This document shows, one piece after another, positions 33,001 to 44,836 of a stretch of DNA of 64,000 bases; position 1 is the first letter of the stretch; every line of letters starts with the position of its first letter. The notes below the pieces were generated by a model that ran no database searches, was not told the origin of the DNA, and saw only the letters and a list, made by a program, of their open reading frames with translations. A program made the translations under genes and the position numbers. Source of the DNA: Acorus gramineus (Eukaryota; Streptophyta; Magnoliopsida; Acorales; Acoraceae); contig CM060849.1 in NCBI GenBank assembly GCA_030737835.1, forward strand, positions 25,056,855 to 25,120,854. Reading direction: 5' to 3'.

Positions 33001-36000
33001 CCTAAAGCTGTTGGAGGCAGTACTTCCATTACAAGAACAATTCTTTTGGGTCCTTTGGTCAAATTCCAACTCTGGTTCAGAATCAACTCCATATGCTTCT
33101 TTAGGTCCACTTTCGACGTGGGTGTTCATGCCATACGGGGACTCGTCACCTGTCAATTGCATATACACATTTCTCTGTCCAACATTGTGCTCGGCTTCAT
33201 TCATTTCATCTTCTATGATGAAAGCAGCAAGAAGCCTTTGAGACAGTGGAACAAACTTCTCAAACAGCTTTTCAGTTTCTATCTTTTCACATAATTTATC
33301 AACTTTTAGTGATTCATCATCGGAAAAAATGATTCCTGCAGACGTGTTTAATCCTTGTCCACCAGCATTTGCTGAATTTTCTTGTCTTTCTCCAGAACAA
33401 TGGGCAGAAGCGGAACTTGTTATGTTGTGCAAGAGCTCGTCCTAATACAACAAAAAACATGTAAATTTCTTGAGATGATTGATAAATTTGCATTGCACAT
33501 ATTTACAGAGAAATATCTTATATAAAGTGGGCAGAAAAAATGTTAATGTAGAAAGCAAATTAACACTGGTCCTGACTAAATAATGTTGAAGAAACTTACT
33601 CATCTTCCGTTTTATTTGCTGAATAAGAAAAAAAAAAAAGATTTGGGAAAAAATGGATGAATACTTTCATAGCAAGACAATAAGGTTATTCATCCAGCAA
33701 AGGTTAAAATTCTTCCCAGGGGTCAATAAAATGGGAGACAGAAACGTTGGGGAAAGTTTACAATTGATACAGCATGCCTTTTGCAGGAGTTTATGGTTGG
33801 ATCGACACAAAAGAAAAATCCAAAATATATGGTGATACATAAAGAAATATTTGAAAAGGTGTGCTCGCTAACATGAGGTTGATGTAAACACAATGCAGAG
33901 TCAGTACTATGAGGATTGACAGGAATCAGTACTATGGGGATTAAATGGAACGGTAACTTTGTATTGGAGTAGGGTTCAAGGTATTGCTTCGTGTAAGGAT
34001 CACATATTAATAAATAAATAAATTCATTGGATGCCCCATCCTTTATCCAAGATAAAAGAAGAGAAACCGATAGATTGAAGGCATTGGTCTTCATTATTAT
34101 AAACAAATTCAGTTTCACATAGGCAACAAGGAACTCAAGATACAAGGATGTTTGTCAGAATATTGTACTACCATACTATTTATTAATAGAAAAGAAAGGA
34201 TTTATACAAGAGGGAAATTGTCAAAAAGACCATACCATCACATCATCACCGGCACAGAGCACGTGGGCAACACTATCATCAAGTTCCATCACAAATTGTA
34301 GCTGACCAAAATGTCAGGAAAAGGGTTACATATGCCTGAATCAGAAGTAATAAACAAAATACAGCATTCATTGATTTACAGAAAATTAACTGTATGATGG
34401 ACTTTTGCTCTTACCTGATGTTTAAAGTGGGCTATGTCATCAGAACTGAGAAAAGCAAAATAAGGTTCCATATTCTTCCAGAATGAACTGGAACATGCAT
34501 TATCTACACAAACAGGTTACTATTTAAAACAATAACAAGATGGATAAAATAGGGAGAAAAGACTATAGCTAAGAGAAAAATCCTGAAAGTTCAGATACCC
34601 ACAGCTGGCATTTCGAGCAGCATTCGCAGCTTCAAGAAGTTCTTCACGATCGTCTTCCGATTCACCTGGGAAATAAATAGAATTAACAGATGTTGAATTC
34701 AAACTGGATTGAAGAAAAACGCATCTGAACTGGAACCAACCAGCTTCCAATATTACCTGTGAACTCAGCAGACCCACTGTTCCCAACTGGCCCAGTACGA
34801 TGAAAACTCTTTCTATCAGATGCTTTTTTTGAAGGTGGACGACCTACCTTGCTGTTTCATGATTTAATACTTGGTTCAATTTCACTTTAATTGAACTAAT
34901 GAGATTATGAGACACGTGCGCATGCGCACATACACACACGCAGAGAGAGAGAGAGAGAGATGCCACACCTTTCACCCTTTTCAGGTCTCCGTACCAGCTT
35001 TGTCATGGCTGTTTTTTCTAGTTTTTCTCTTGGTAAGGGCAAGGATGTTCTGCCATGTGCTGAAACCCTTCCAGTCCGTCCTTGCCTCCGAACCCCATCT
35101 CCTATATCTTCTTTGCTAAGAAGCTTGTTCTTCTTTGTAGGCAACAAAAAAGATGCAGCCCTCTGACCCCCATTAATAGCCCTTTCTTCTACTTCTCTGT
35201 CCTCTACTCCATTCTCCTTGGATTTCAATTCAGCAGCACCTGACTCCTCACTTGCTGATGGCCCAGCCGGAGAAGAAACATTATCAAGTTTCAGCCTAAA
35301 CTGAGTCGTACTATTAGACATAACCCTAGAAAGCATCGGCCCCTCGGCAGGCATTAATTTAGGTCCAGCTTCTGACACCGGAAACTCATCATGAAAGATC
35401 TGAGACTCCTCTTGATTTGGAACAGGAGAAACTAAATTTGTTCTCCTTGTACGGGAACTCTTTTGTGGCCGTTGACCTCCCCATACCGGGGGTGAAGATG
35501 AGCCTGTAGGCATTGGACGCTTGCGATTGTTTGGCCCATTCAGAGACTGGACTTTGCTTAGGCATGGAGGCTGTTCCCACCCATCATGGCCTCCAGACAT
35601 GCGTGCGAAATTAGCTGTATTTGCTACCAGGTTTGATCCACTTCGAGGTGCCCTGGACCCTTTCCCCTTTGTCATGGGCCCAGGATTCCCCCCCTGACCA
35701 TCCTCACGAACACTCATCCTGAAAACCAGTGTCAATGAAATTGGTATTTATCATAAAAATGAATTCATGGTGAAAATTTATATGGAGATGCATTTTATAT
35801 AATATAATCTTTAAAGGAAAAAAAGCGCAATATCATTTTAATAATTCTCACTACAGAAAAGAACATTGAGAGCTTAGAACTAATAGAAGAATTTTACATA
35901 GTTGGTAATTAACATAGGAAGAATCAATCCTGTACATACTTGGTATTTCCCTTGGGTACGAGCCGTTCCTTCTCCAACCCAGCATCCCTTCTGTCACTTG

Positions 36001-39000
36001 GAATAGAGATCCCTTCTAAGTCATGTCTAGGCATGCTACGGACACTGGAAACATTAGTTTGAGAACTCCCATCCAATTTGTTGATTCCAATGCTTCCATT
36101 AGAGGATCCAGATCTGTCACACAAGAAAATTAACAACTGATTGACTCTAATTAATGGTGTGAAAGTGGAACTTCCCTAATACTAATTAATGGTGTAATTC
36201 AAGTTGGCAAGTCAAACATTAAAAATCTTGTAATAAGAGATCTGCAACTCAAAGATTGATTTTTCCTTTTGCCTAGATAGTACAGTGAAACTTTTTAACA
36301 GGGAAACAGAAAAAGAAATTAGATAAAATTTATTCAATAGAATTTCCAACATATCATTTGGAATTTCCAACATATTCAATAGAATTTCCAAAATAAGAAA
36401 TCGGGTTTGAGCCAACCCAAACCAACCCAGGTGGGTGAGGTCAAGGAGTATCATGCCCAATTCCAAATCCCAAGCAGCCTTCAATGCAAGTAAATACAAC
36501 TATAATGAATCAGCTCATCATCTTCAGCCACCCAATCTTATAATTAAAAATTAATATTAAATTATTTATATCATATCAGAATTAATAATAGATTACAATC
36601 AAGTGAGCATAAAAATGAAGTTGGAGGGTTATTTTCCTGCAATTTTAACAAGTTCCTGTTCATGGTAGTAAGGTGATTCTGCAGTGCAAAGAGTCTACAT
36701 GGAATAAAGCCAAACCCTCCAAATATGCCCTTGTCTCTGTGTTTTCTCTTCCCAACCATCCACAAATAAAAGTAAAACTAATATATCAAAACAGTTAAAA
36801 TTTTGGGTTCCCTGCTCAGGAGCAATGCCTGTTAATGACACCTATACTAAATCCCTTTTTCATCAGAATATATATCCTTCTACAGGTGTCAGATAATGTG
36901 TTTCTTATGCTAAAGTTAAGACATTAGATTACTCAAGACTAGGAAATATCATACAAGGAACAAACCTAAATCCCTGCCCATCACAAGGTCGCGGTCGAGA
37001 CTCATTGGAAAGCCTCTGTGGCACAGATTGCTTGAGCTCACGATCACCATCCATGGATCTTGAAATCACTGTGCCCACAGAACGTTTCCTTTTCATTTTC
37101 TTGTCCCAACCATCTCCTCCAGCAGGCAATCCCTGGATCTTGTCTTCAGCAAGCACAGGGGGGGCATTGCCAGATCTGAGCACATTTTTATCTTTGTCCA
37201 TGATGGGGGCTTGCCGGGAGAGGGCAGTGTTGCGCCCTTCAGACTGAGAGGAAAAGATGAAAAATATTTCATGAATCACAACACAATATCTGAGTGCATG
37301 TAATGAGAATATTGGCTTTACACGAAATGGCACATAGAATCAAACAAAATATGGAACACTAAAAATTCTTTTGCAGTCAGAAACTAAATGAAAAAGAGCA
37401 GATAAGCGAACAAAAAAAAGATTTAAAATCCATTTAGCTGTAATAAAGAGAATGCATAGAGTAGGAAGAATTAAAATGGTTTACATTGATAAAAAGCACA
37501 ATGATCTGTGAAGAAAACAGAATGACAAGAGCATTTTAAATGGAAAATTAAACAAATGCCTCCAGCAAATTAGAGATTAAAGGATTTGAAACAAGTTCTA
37601 CAGAAAATATTTAGAAATGCAAATACAAACCCGTACTTCCGCCACTGATGAGCGAACACGTCTATTTGGAACAACACTCTTGGTCCGATCTTCAAGTTTT
37701 TGACCTACAATGTCTGAAGGGGTTTGATGAATCTGGCTTCCAGTCTTCAACAAGTTAACACCACCAGGCCTTTCACCTGAGGACATATCGTTTCGCGGTC
37801 GTTTCCTTGATAGAATGGTTTGACGATATTTTTCCAATTTCATTATGCAGTCACTCAATAATTTAACTCGATCCCTGGTCAACAGATGCTATAGCTTCAG
37901 ATAATAGCCAAAGTATTGTGCAATGATAATTTCTTCCAATCAGTGACAAACCAATTCCAAACAGAGAACACAAAAACACCATCCAGTTTTCTATACCAGG
38001 CCATGATAGTGACACAATGTTTAATTCTTATGGTTCTTTGCAGATGAAAAATCATAAGATGAACCCAGAGTTCCTGAGCAACCTATGAAAGAATAGGCCA
38101 CACATCAAAATGCACCATGCTTACATGCAGTGTACTACAGGATGCATAAACTGGATCAGAAGCAAGCTCCATAGACATAAAGATTTACATGCAAATTGCA
38201 TAAGAGTGTCAAAACAAAATAATTTATGCATGCAAAAACAACATACTCGTGAAGAGATTATATATAGAGCATGCCGCAAATGTTGCACATGCAAAGCATA
38301 ACATGAGGAAAAGGGTCAATTACAACTGAATCTTTGTATTTTTTTTTATTTTTTTTTGGAAGTTATCGTTGAGAAGAAAATGATAAATTTGAAGAAGAAC
38401 TGAGTCATTGTGTTAAGCTCAATTGATAGTGTAGTACTAGGCATCAGATTTCCACAGACACTAAATTTCTCGTCAATATTTTCTTTTGAACCATAAACTG
38501 GAATTTGAACACTGGGCCTAAATATTATTAAAGATTGTCGGAGAAACTGACATTACTCTATGTCACAAGAATTCCACATAATTTTCTTAGCATTTCAGCC
38601 AAAGCTAACAGTTTACTATAAGAAAAAGCTAACAGTTCATTGAAAAAACAATCAGCAAAACAAAAGCATGACTGTGTGTTGTACCTGGCACGCGCGTAAG
38701 TTTCTAAAACACTTGCTTTAATGCGTTTAATCTCTTCCGATGGAACCGGTGAAATGGGCTTATTAGATTGTATGAATGGGTGCTCTTCTGACGTGACCGC
38801 GAGAGATACACCAAGAGCTCTCCTCAACTCTCCTGAACGAGGGTATCTCTGTTCCCCCAATGAGATCTGCTCCAGAGCTATGTATTGGGACGGTGGTGGA
38901 ATTTCACCTAAAAGGGCCCCACCACTGCCTCTGGACAGGGCAGACCCAGGATTTAGAGTGCGGTTTTCCATGCTCTCTCGGAAGCTTCCAGACCTCTCCA

Positions 39001-39106
39001 AGTTGGATGCATTGTACATGCCCCTTTGCCCATTTGAATAAGAGGGTCCAAATGCAGATCCCTCTGGACTACTTGAAGACAACTCAAATCTCGTGCTCCC
39101 CGCCAT
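30085..39106 (-). CDS. Large plant-specific protein of the At2g19390/At4g29790 family (probable SAGA subunit SCS2)
   Basis: A 1,333-aa model with 15 coding exons: 39106-38685, 37874-37631, 37243-36966, 36113-35940, 35718-34969, 34851-34757, 34665-34603, 34503-34415, 34301-34236, 33441-32767, 32179-32105, 31467-31397, 31317-31260, 31174-30907, 30758-30085. Every junction is GT/AG and all phases close on one frame. Conserved-looking blocks are LGEIPPPSQYIALEQISLG (about 70-90), DRVKLLSDCIMKLEKY (141-156), a basic low-complexity middle, ACSSSFWKNMEPYFAFLSSD (about 678-697), LDERIALELHSIGLFPDA, a helical stretch at 953-1020, a Lys/Arg-rich tail and an acidic C-terminus ending FNGF. No enzyme motif is seen. 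From memory, the Arabidopsis relatives were reported as SAGA histone acetyltransferase subunits; this assignment is not provable here. Confidence 0.88.
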
Positions 39107-40460
39107 AAATTCAAACTAACATCAAGGTCTCATGTCCAAGATTAACTTCCTATTGACAGGCCATCATCCATGTGATGTCAAAGTCCTGGCATAAAACCCC
39201 AGAAAAGAAATTTAGGCATCACGAGTACTCTAAAAACTGTGAACTCCTAGAGGACCGATAATGGATTGCGATACTTTTCGAATCCGAGCTCAAGTACTCA
39301 GAGGAGCCAAAAAGATTAGAAAAAGAAAAACAAATCGAATCCTTTGGTTCTTGAATACCACTTGATTGGGTGCCATAAAAATGGAGGTCTTTCGGTCAAC
39401 ACATGATGGTGAAAATATCAGAGCATAACCTCATCAAACCTTTTCAAAATCCATTTTTTTCTTGCATTACAGATTTTTAAAAATTATCAAATTCAAGTTG
39501 TAAAATCACTTACAATGATTCAAAAACACTTATGACAAGAAGTAAAAGAAAGATCAATACCAATTGATTGTGCAACAATTAAAATGGAGGAATTTCGGTC
39601 TGCATATGAAAAGTAAATTCACCAATTTAAAGTTCTTCAATCACAAAAATAAACTAAAAAAATTATTATTCGAACTTCATGGTACTAGATGCAAGATGAT
39701 AAAAAAACTTCAATGACAAAAAGGACCAACTTCAACAAGAATCAAATGATATGTAGTCCCCAAACTGAAGTATAAAAACCAATAGTAGAAACAATAAACC
39801 GAGCTCGTATACCCAAAGAAGAACTGAATTCTGACAGATCACGCATATTTAACATAAACAGATTCAAATGAGGAATCTTGGGAGCTAAATCAACCAAGGT
39901 GAGTTAAAAAAAAAACAAATAAAACGCAATACAATAAAAAAAAACCCCATTGACCAACCGATCAGGCGACTGAAAAACAACCGAATTATACTATACAACA
40001 TCTGATTGTACAATAAACATTCAAGATGCTTGTTTCGAGACCGAAATCAAAATCGAGCTCAAGAAACTCGGCACGAACCCTACTGAATTCTAGGGTTTCG
40101 TCAGCATGTAAGACAAAAGAGAGAGAGAAATATACAAAACCGTACCAACATTTGATGATCGGATCGGACCGGATCGGATTGGATTATCGAATTCGATGAA
40201 GAGACAAACGAATTAGGGTTTCGAATAGACTGATTTTTCTCCCTTATTGAATCGATTGAAATAATTTCCGACGCGAAAGGGTCGAAAAAAAAATAAGGTT
40301 AAGCCAATCTGTTATTACGAGCCGCCGATGTTTTGAAGTACGGTCACCTCCGGTGAGAATAAAGTGAAATGTTATCTCGATTTTAGGGGGTTATCCATCG
40401 TTGGATGTGAAGCGTCGAGAGGAGGAGCAGCGGAGACACGAGAAAGATCTATCGGACGTC
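39107..40460 (-). promoter_or_regulatory. 5' UTR intron, non-coding first exon and promoter of the SAGA-like gene
   Basis: A donor (TGTTG then GTACGG) at 40146 ends a probable non-coding first exon reaching to about 40300-40450. An acceptor lies within about 60 bp upstream of the ATG (candidates at 39116 and further up). A long leader intron in this position is common for plant regulatory genes. No TATA box was assigned. Confidence 0.45.
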
Positions 40461-42420
40461 TCTGATCGGTGGATCTCAAATGTTTATACGGTTCAGAATA
40501 GGTGGACCCTAAGAGGTTGAAATGGCACGTGCGACGGCTCGATTAGATCGAGCAATGAAAGATCAGACGCGTCACTCTTCCCCCCACTTTTTGACGGCGT
40601 TGACTTGGTTTGACATGGTCGTTGACTTTTCTTTTTCTGTAACTGTGGTTTGATCAGTTTTGACAAAAAAATTTTTTTGTTATGGGTGCTAATGATCTTC
40701 AAATGCACAATGCCATGCAAACGATAAAATCATTGCATGCATTGTTCTTTAAAAAAGTTATTGTTATACTTTTTCCCGTTATTTTTCGGATATCACATTG
40801 TAATTTTTTTAATATATATATATATATGATAAAATATGGATTAACTTAGTACAGTACATGTTGTATGAAAAATGTTAGAGACAGTCTTACGTACAATCTT
40901 CGTATGTTTTATTTTTTTTTAAATAAGAAATATTATTTAATGAAATACATGCTTTAATAAAAAATATATATCGTTGCATTTTGAATTAAATAAACTCATT
41001 TTAACAAATGCAAAAAATATAGAGGTATATACCTTCTTGAAAGACTAATGTGGCACATGAAAGTGGTTTTAAGACTTTCCATATGTAATAGAACTACATG
41101 TAATGACACTCATGTTGTATTAAGTGATTTAATGCGCACACATCTATAAAGTGACTAAGAAAGTATTGAGTGTATATACATGCACTCATTAATGCTTTGT
41201 TTATTGAAGCTATAACAAGGAAATATAAAGATGAATGTACTTCAAAATTTTAGTTATTTGATTTTTGTTGGGGTTTTAAAATATTAAATGGAAATAACAT
41301 AAATATTCTCTTATGTATAAGAAATTTTGCAGTTGGTATAAGCATCCTAATATCATTACTTTATTGAAAAGTTTACTAAATTTGTATTTTTTTGGTAGAG
41401 GACTACAAATGAAAAAAATCTATATTGTAAGATGAAATGGGGGAGATCCTAGGATCTCCTTTTTTTTTCTGGCATTCGTAACACTATAGTTAAATGTTTT
41501 TTAGGGTGTTTCTAAGGTAGGTTGTTATCTTACCCAGAAAAACATGTTTTTCGGTTGTTGTAATGAAAATTTTTGTAGTTATTTTTGCTAGTATAGCAAC
41601 GGACTAAGATTTTGAATATGAACTAAGATATTGATATTAATTCTCATAAATTTAGGAATTATAATCCATAACTTTTGTCCCTAATTGTACATGTCAAAAT
41701 TGAGACAAAAAAAATCATATGGAAGGGTTGATTTGGAAGGGAGGCTAAAAATCTTTTGATTTTGTTCTTATTCACGTTTGTTAATTTTTGGAGAAAACTG
41801 TGATTTAAGATAGAACAAAATTTATTCATTTTCATTATCCACTTATATTTATGAGTGCTATCGTACACAATCATATTTTTCAGCTCTAATTCCAAATTTA
41901 TATGTTCATTGACATCGTGCACTTACGTTAATGAAGTATAAATTTAATTTAAATTTTTTCACATTTTTTTTATAAATAGGTCCATACAACTCATTAGAGT
42001 ATATACTTTGTTTTTTTTATAAAAGTATATAACTCATTAAATGAGGTATCATATATTTAAAAAATTCAAAACATGTGTGGATTGGAATATATAGTTTAAT
42101 TTTTGTTTTTATTTTTATCCCCATAGTTTTGTGCATCAATAATATAATTAAGTGTTGATTTGATTTGCCAAATTCAAGGTCGAACCCTATTCCCAACATC
42201 TGGTGGGATGTGATTTTATGGGTCTTGGGCCCGCATGTAATAGTCCTTTATGGGCTTCTCCACCAAAAAAAATAAGGAAAATGAAAATGATATACTCAGT
42301 CTTGAATGTAGCCTGACGAGCAGTCTCCACCTCGACAATCCAACGTGGCAGCAATCTGACATGGCTTCTCTTTGTTTTCTTTATTTTCAAGCAGACCAAA
42401 TTGGAAATTCAAAATTCTCC
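40461..42420. other. Intergenic DNA with repeat fragments
   Basis: Segments at about 40855-41050 and 41845-42085 belong to, or resemble, the interspersed repeat seen at 26.5 kb (TATAAAAGTATATAACTCATT core). An (AT)n tract is at about 40813-40828. No gene recognised. Confidence 0.5.
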
Positions 42421-43290
42421 GACATCAATTAATGATCTCTCTCTCTCTCTCTCTCTCTCTCTCACGAACTCTCATGCCAAACCACTTCTTTCCTCTCTCT
42501 TCTATTTCTTCTTCTTCTCTCAATAGATCTATTTCTTTTTGTTCTCTCAATAACAGCAGAAGCACCACCACCAACAACAACAACGGCGGAAGCACCAGCA
42601 ACAAAAGCACCTCGATGTCTCTTTTTCTTCGCTCTACTCGATGGAGGTTGGGAAGTTCTTGGTCCCTCATCTCTCGAAAACCACGAGAACGACCAGAGTA
42701 ACCCAAGCGAAATGAACCAGAGGAGATGTTTTTCCTGAGCACCCACGTAAGCTTCGCAAAGAGCGCACATCTACTGGTTCAAGGAGAGGAGATTGGCATT
42801 CACAGTCACCAACAAATTCTCAGAAGAACCCACCGAAGCCAGCTTGACATCCAAAAGATGGTTCCTGAGAGGCAAGGATGCATCTGCATTAGCACCTGGA
42901 ATCATTGGAGGTTTCACAGGGACGCTAAAGAAATACAGTGTCATCAAAGGAACGCTAAAGACAATCTCAAAAAGTCAAATTGAACAAACAAATGAGATCA
43001 TCCAAATACATGGAGCAGAAGAAAAACTAACTTCGACTTGTGAATCGATTAAGAAGTCCAAATATCTCTTCCTGTCAAGCCTGAGCAAAATTAAAAACAA
43101 TCACAACCGCTATAAGAGCCCTCAAGAAACCAGAAGAAACCCCAAAAATAAATAAATAAATAAATAAAGCGCAACAAAATTTCTTGCTAACACAATCCCT
43201 CCTACATTTCATGGTTTGCAAAAATTGATTTTGGTTGACGTTGCTAGTGGAGAGGGCAGATGTCTTTGCTGGCTTCATTCTTTCGGTGTC
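42421..43290. other. Unrecognised GC-richer island with open frames on both strands
   Basis: A (TC)n tract at 42434-42463 opens a less AT-rich stretch with overlapping frames on both strands. The plus frame starting 42476 (MPNHFFPLSS..) is Ser/Asn-rich. A minus frame at 43275-42800 has a hydrophobic segment and then PMIPGANADASLPLRNH. No family is recognisable, and frames break within 100 codons. It may be a decayed gene or a first exon. Confidence 0.3.
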
Positions 43291-44836
43291 TCGTGATCAT
43301 TCTTTGCAACCGATAGTTTTTCAAATTTTAAAGAGATGAAGTTTTTATGAAAATGAATGGACGCTAACAAAAAAGGAAGAGACGTTGGGGGAGAGAAGAG
43401 GAACAATCGTGAAAGATCGAGGAAGGTGAAGAAAAGGGTTAACTTGTCAAATTAATGTTTTTTAAAGATATTAAAATTAAAAATTATAAAAATTGATTAG
43501 TTTTAGATCAGAACAATATCATAATGTTTATCCATAAATTAAATGTATTTATTTAAATTACAATATACTTTTTATATTTAAAAAAATATAATAAATATTT
43601 TTAAAATATATGTTTGAGCGATGATAAAAATTTAAATAACCAAAATAGTTTATAATATTTTTGAATATTTTAATTAAAATATATATTTTGACATATATTA
43701 TAAATATTATCTGACTGTTGATTTGTTAATATCTTCTCAATTTTTTTTTATTTTAAGTATGCATTAAAAAATAGGAATTTACATTCTCTAACAAAATATC
43801 ATTTTATTTTTAATAATATAAATAAATATTTAAAAAATTCAATTTTAATGTAGAAATGAAAGATAGAAAATGTGAAAAGTGCGTGGAACGGGTAAGTACA
43901 GTCCCTCGTATATTTCTTAGGTCGGTTAAAAAAATAATTTAAACTTTTAAACAGATAGATTTTAAAACAAGCTTCATGTTCATTAAGAAGATAGAGTTAT
44001 ATTTAAAATCATAATTTTTTCAAGATTTTTTAAATCTTAACAGATGTTTATAAAGATTATGATATGAATTAAAAGAAATTTTTTCTGTTAAAAAACATCT
44101 TTATTTGATTAGGGAAATTAAATTTCAAACGGGGCAAAGAGCTTTTACAAAAGACCAAAAAAATTAAAATTGATTTATATGCCAAGTCCATGTGTTGTCA
44201 ATTTATATATATATATAAAAATGAAATGATGCACTGGATTTTATAGATTTGATTATTTATCTAATTTTAATGTGAATATTTAGAAAAAAAACATAAAATT
44301 GATTTTTATAATAAATCAATTAATAAAATTTTATATAGAATGATTTTGAAGAATTTGAAATGATAAAGATATCTAATAAAAGTTTATTTGAGATAAGGAT
44401 GGATTTTCAATAAATGGGAAGGATAAAGTTGTCAAACTAATGTTTTTCATGGTTTAATACTTTTATAAGTAGAGATATAGATAGATATAGATATAGATAC
44501 GATGATATGATAGTCTCATATAAGTTAAACAAGATAAAATACAAAAAAAACAAGCAGGGACTTGGGTCTGTGAAATAATTTTTTTTTTTTTTTTAATTCA
44601 TATGCATTTATGATTGTTTGATTTTTAATGTTGTGAAATGTGATGACGTGATAACACAATAAAAGACAAGCACGATAAAAGCATATAAAAATAGGAAATG
44701 GTCCGAATCCCTCTCTTTGGACTCCCGGCGAATATTTCTTCGTTAATTTCGAAGATACCAGAGTAGGAGAGACTACAACGATCGTCGCATTTCAAGCTCA
44801 CACGAAAAGCTCAACTGAGAGAGAGAGAGGGCAGTC
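43291..44836. other. AT-rich intergenic DNA and ACR11-like promoter
   Basis: Very AT-rich, with a (GATATA)n tract at about 44467-44500 and poly(T) at 44579-44594. The last about 130 bases are less AT-rich, with a GAGAGA stretch just before the ATG, and are the likely 5' UTR and core promoter of the ACR11-like gene. Confidence 0.5.

Noticed and set aside
35000-35735. Plus-strand and other-frame open stretches in 34900-35740
   Set aside because: They are antisense or shifted readings of exon 5 of the 15-exon minus-strand gene, whose phases are consistent throughout.
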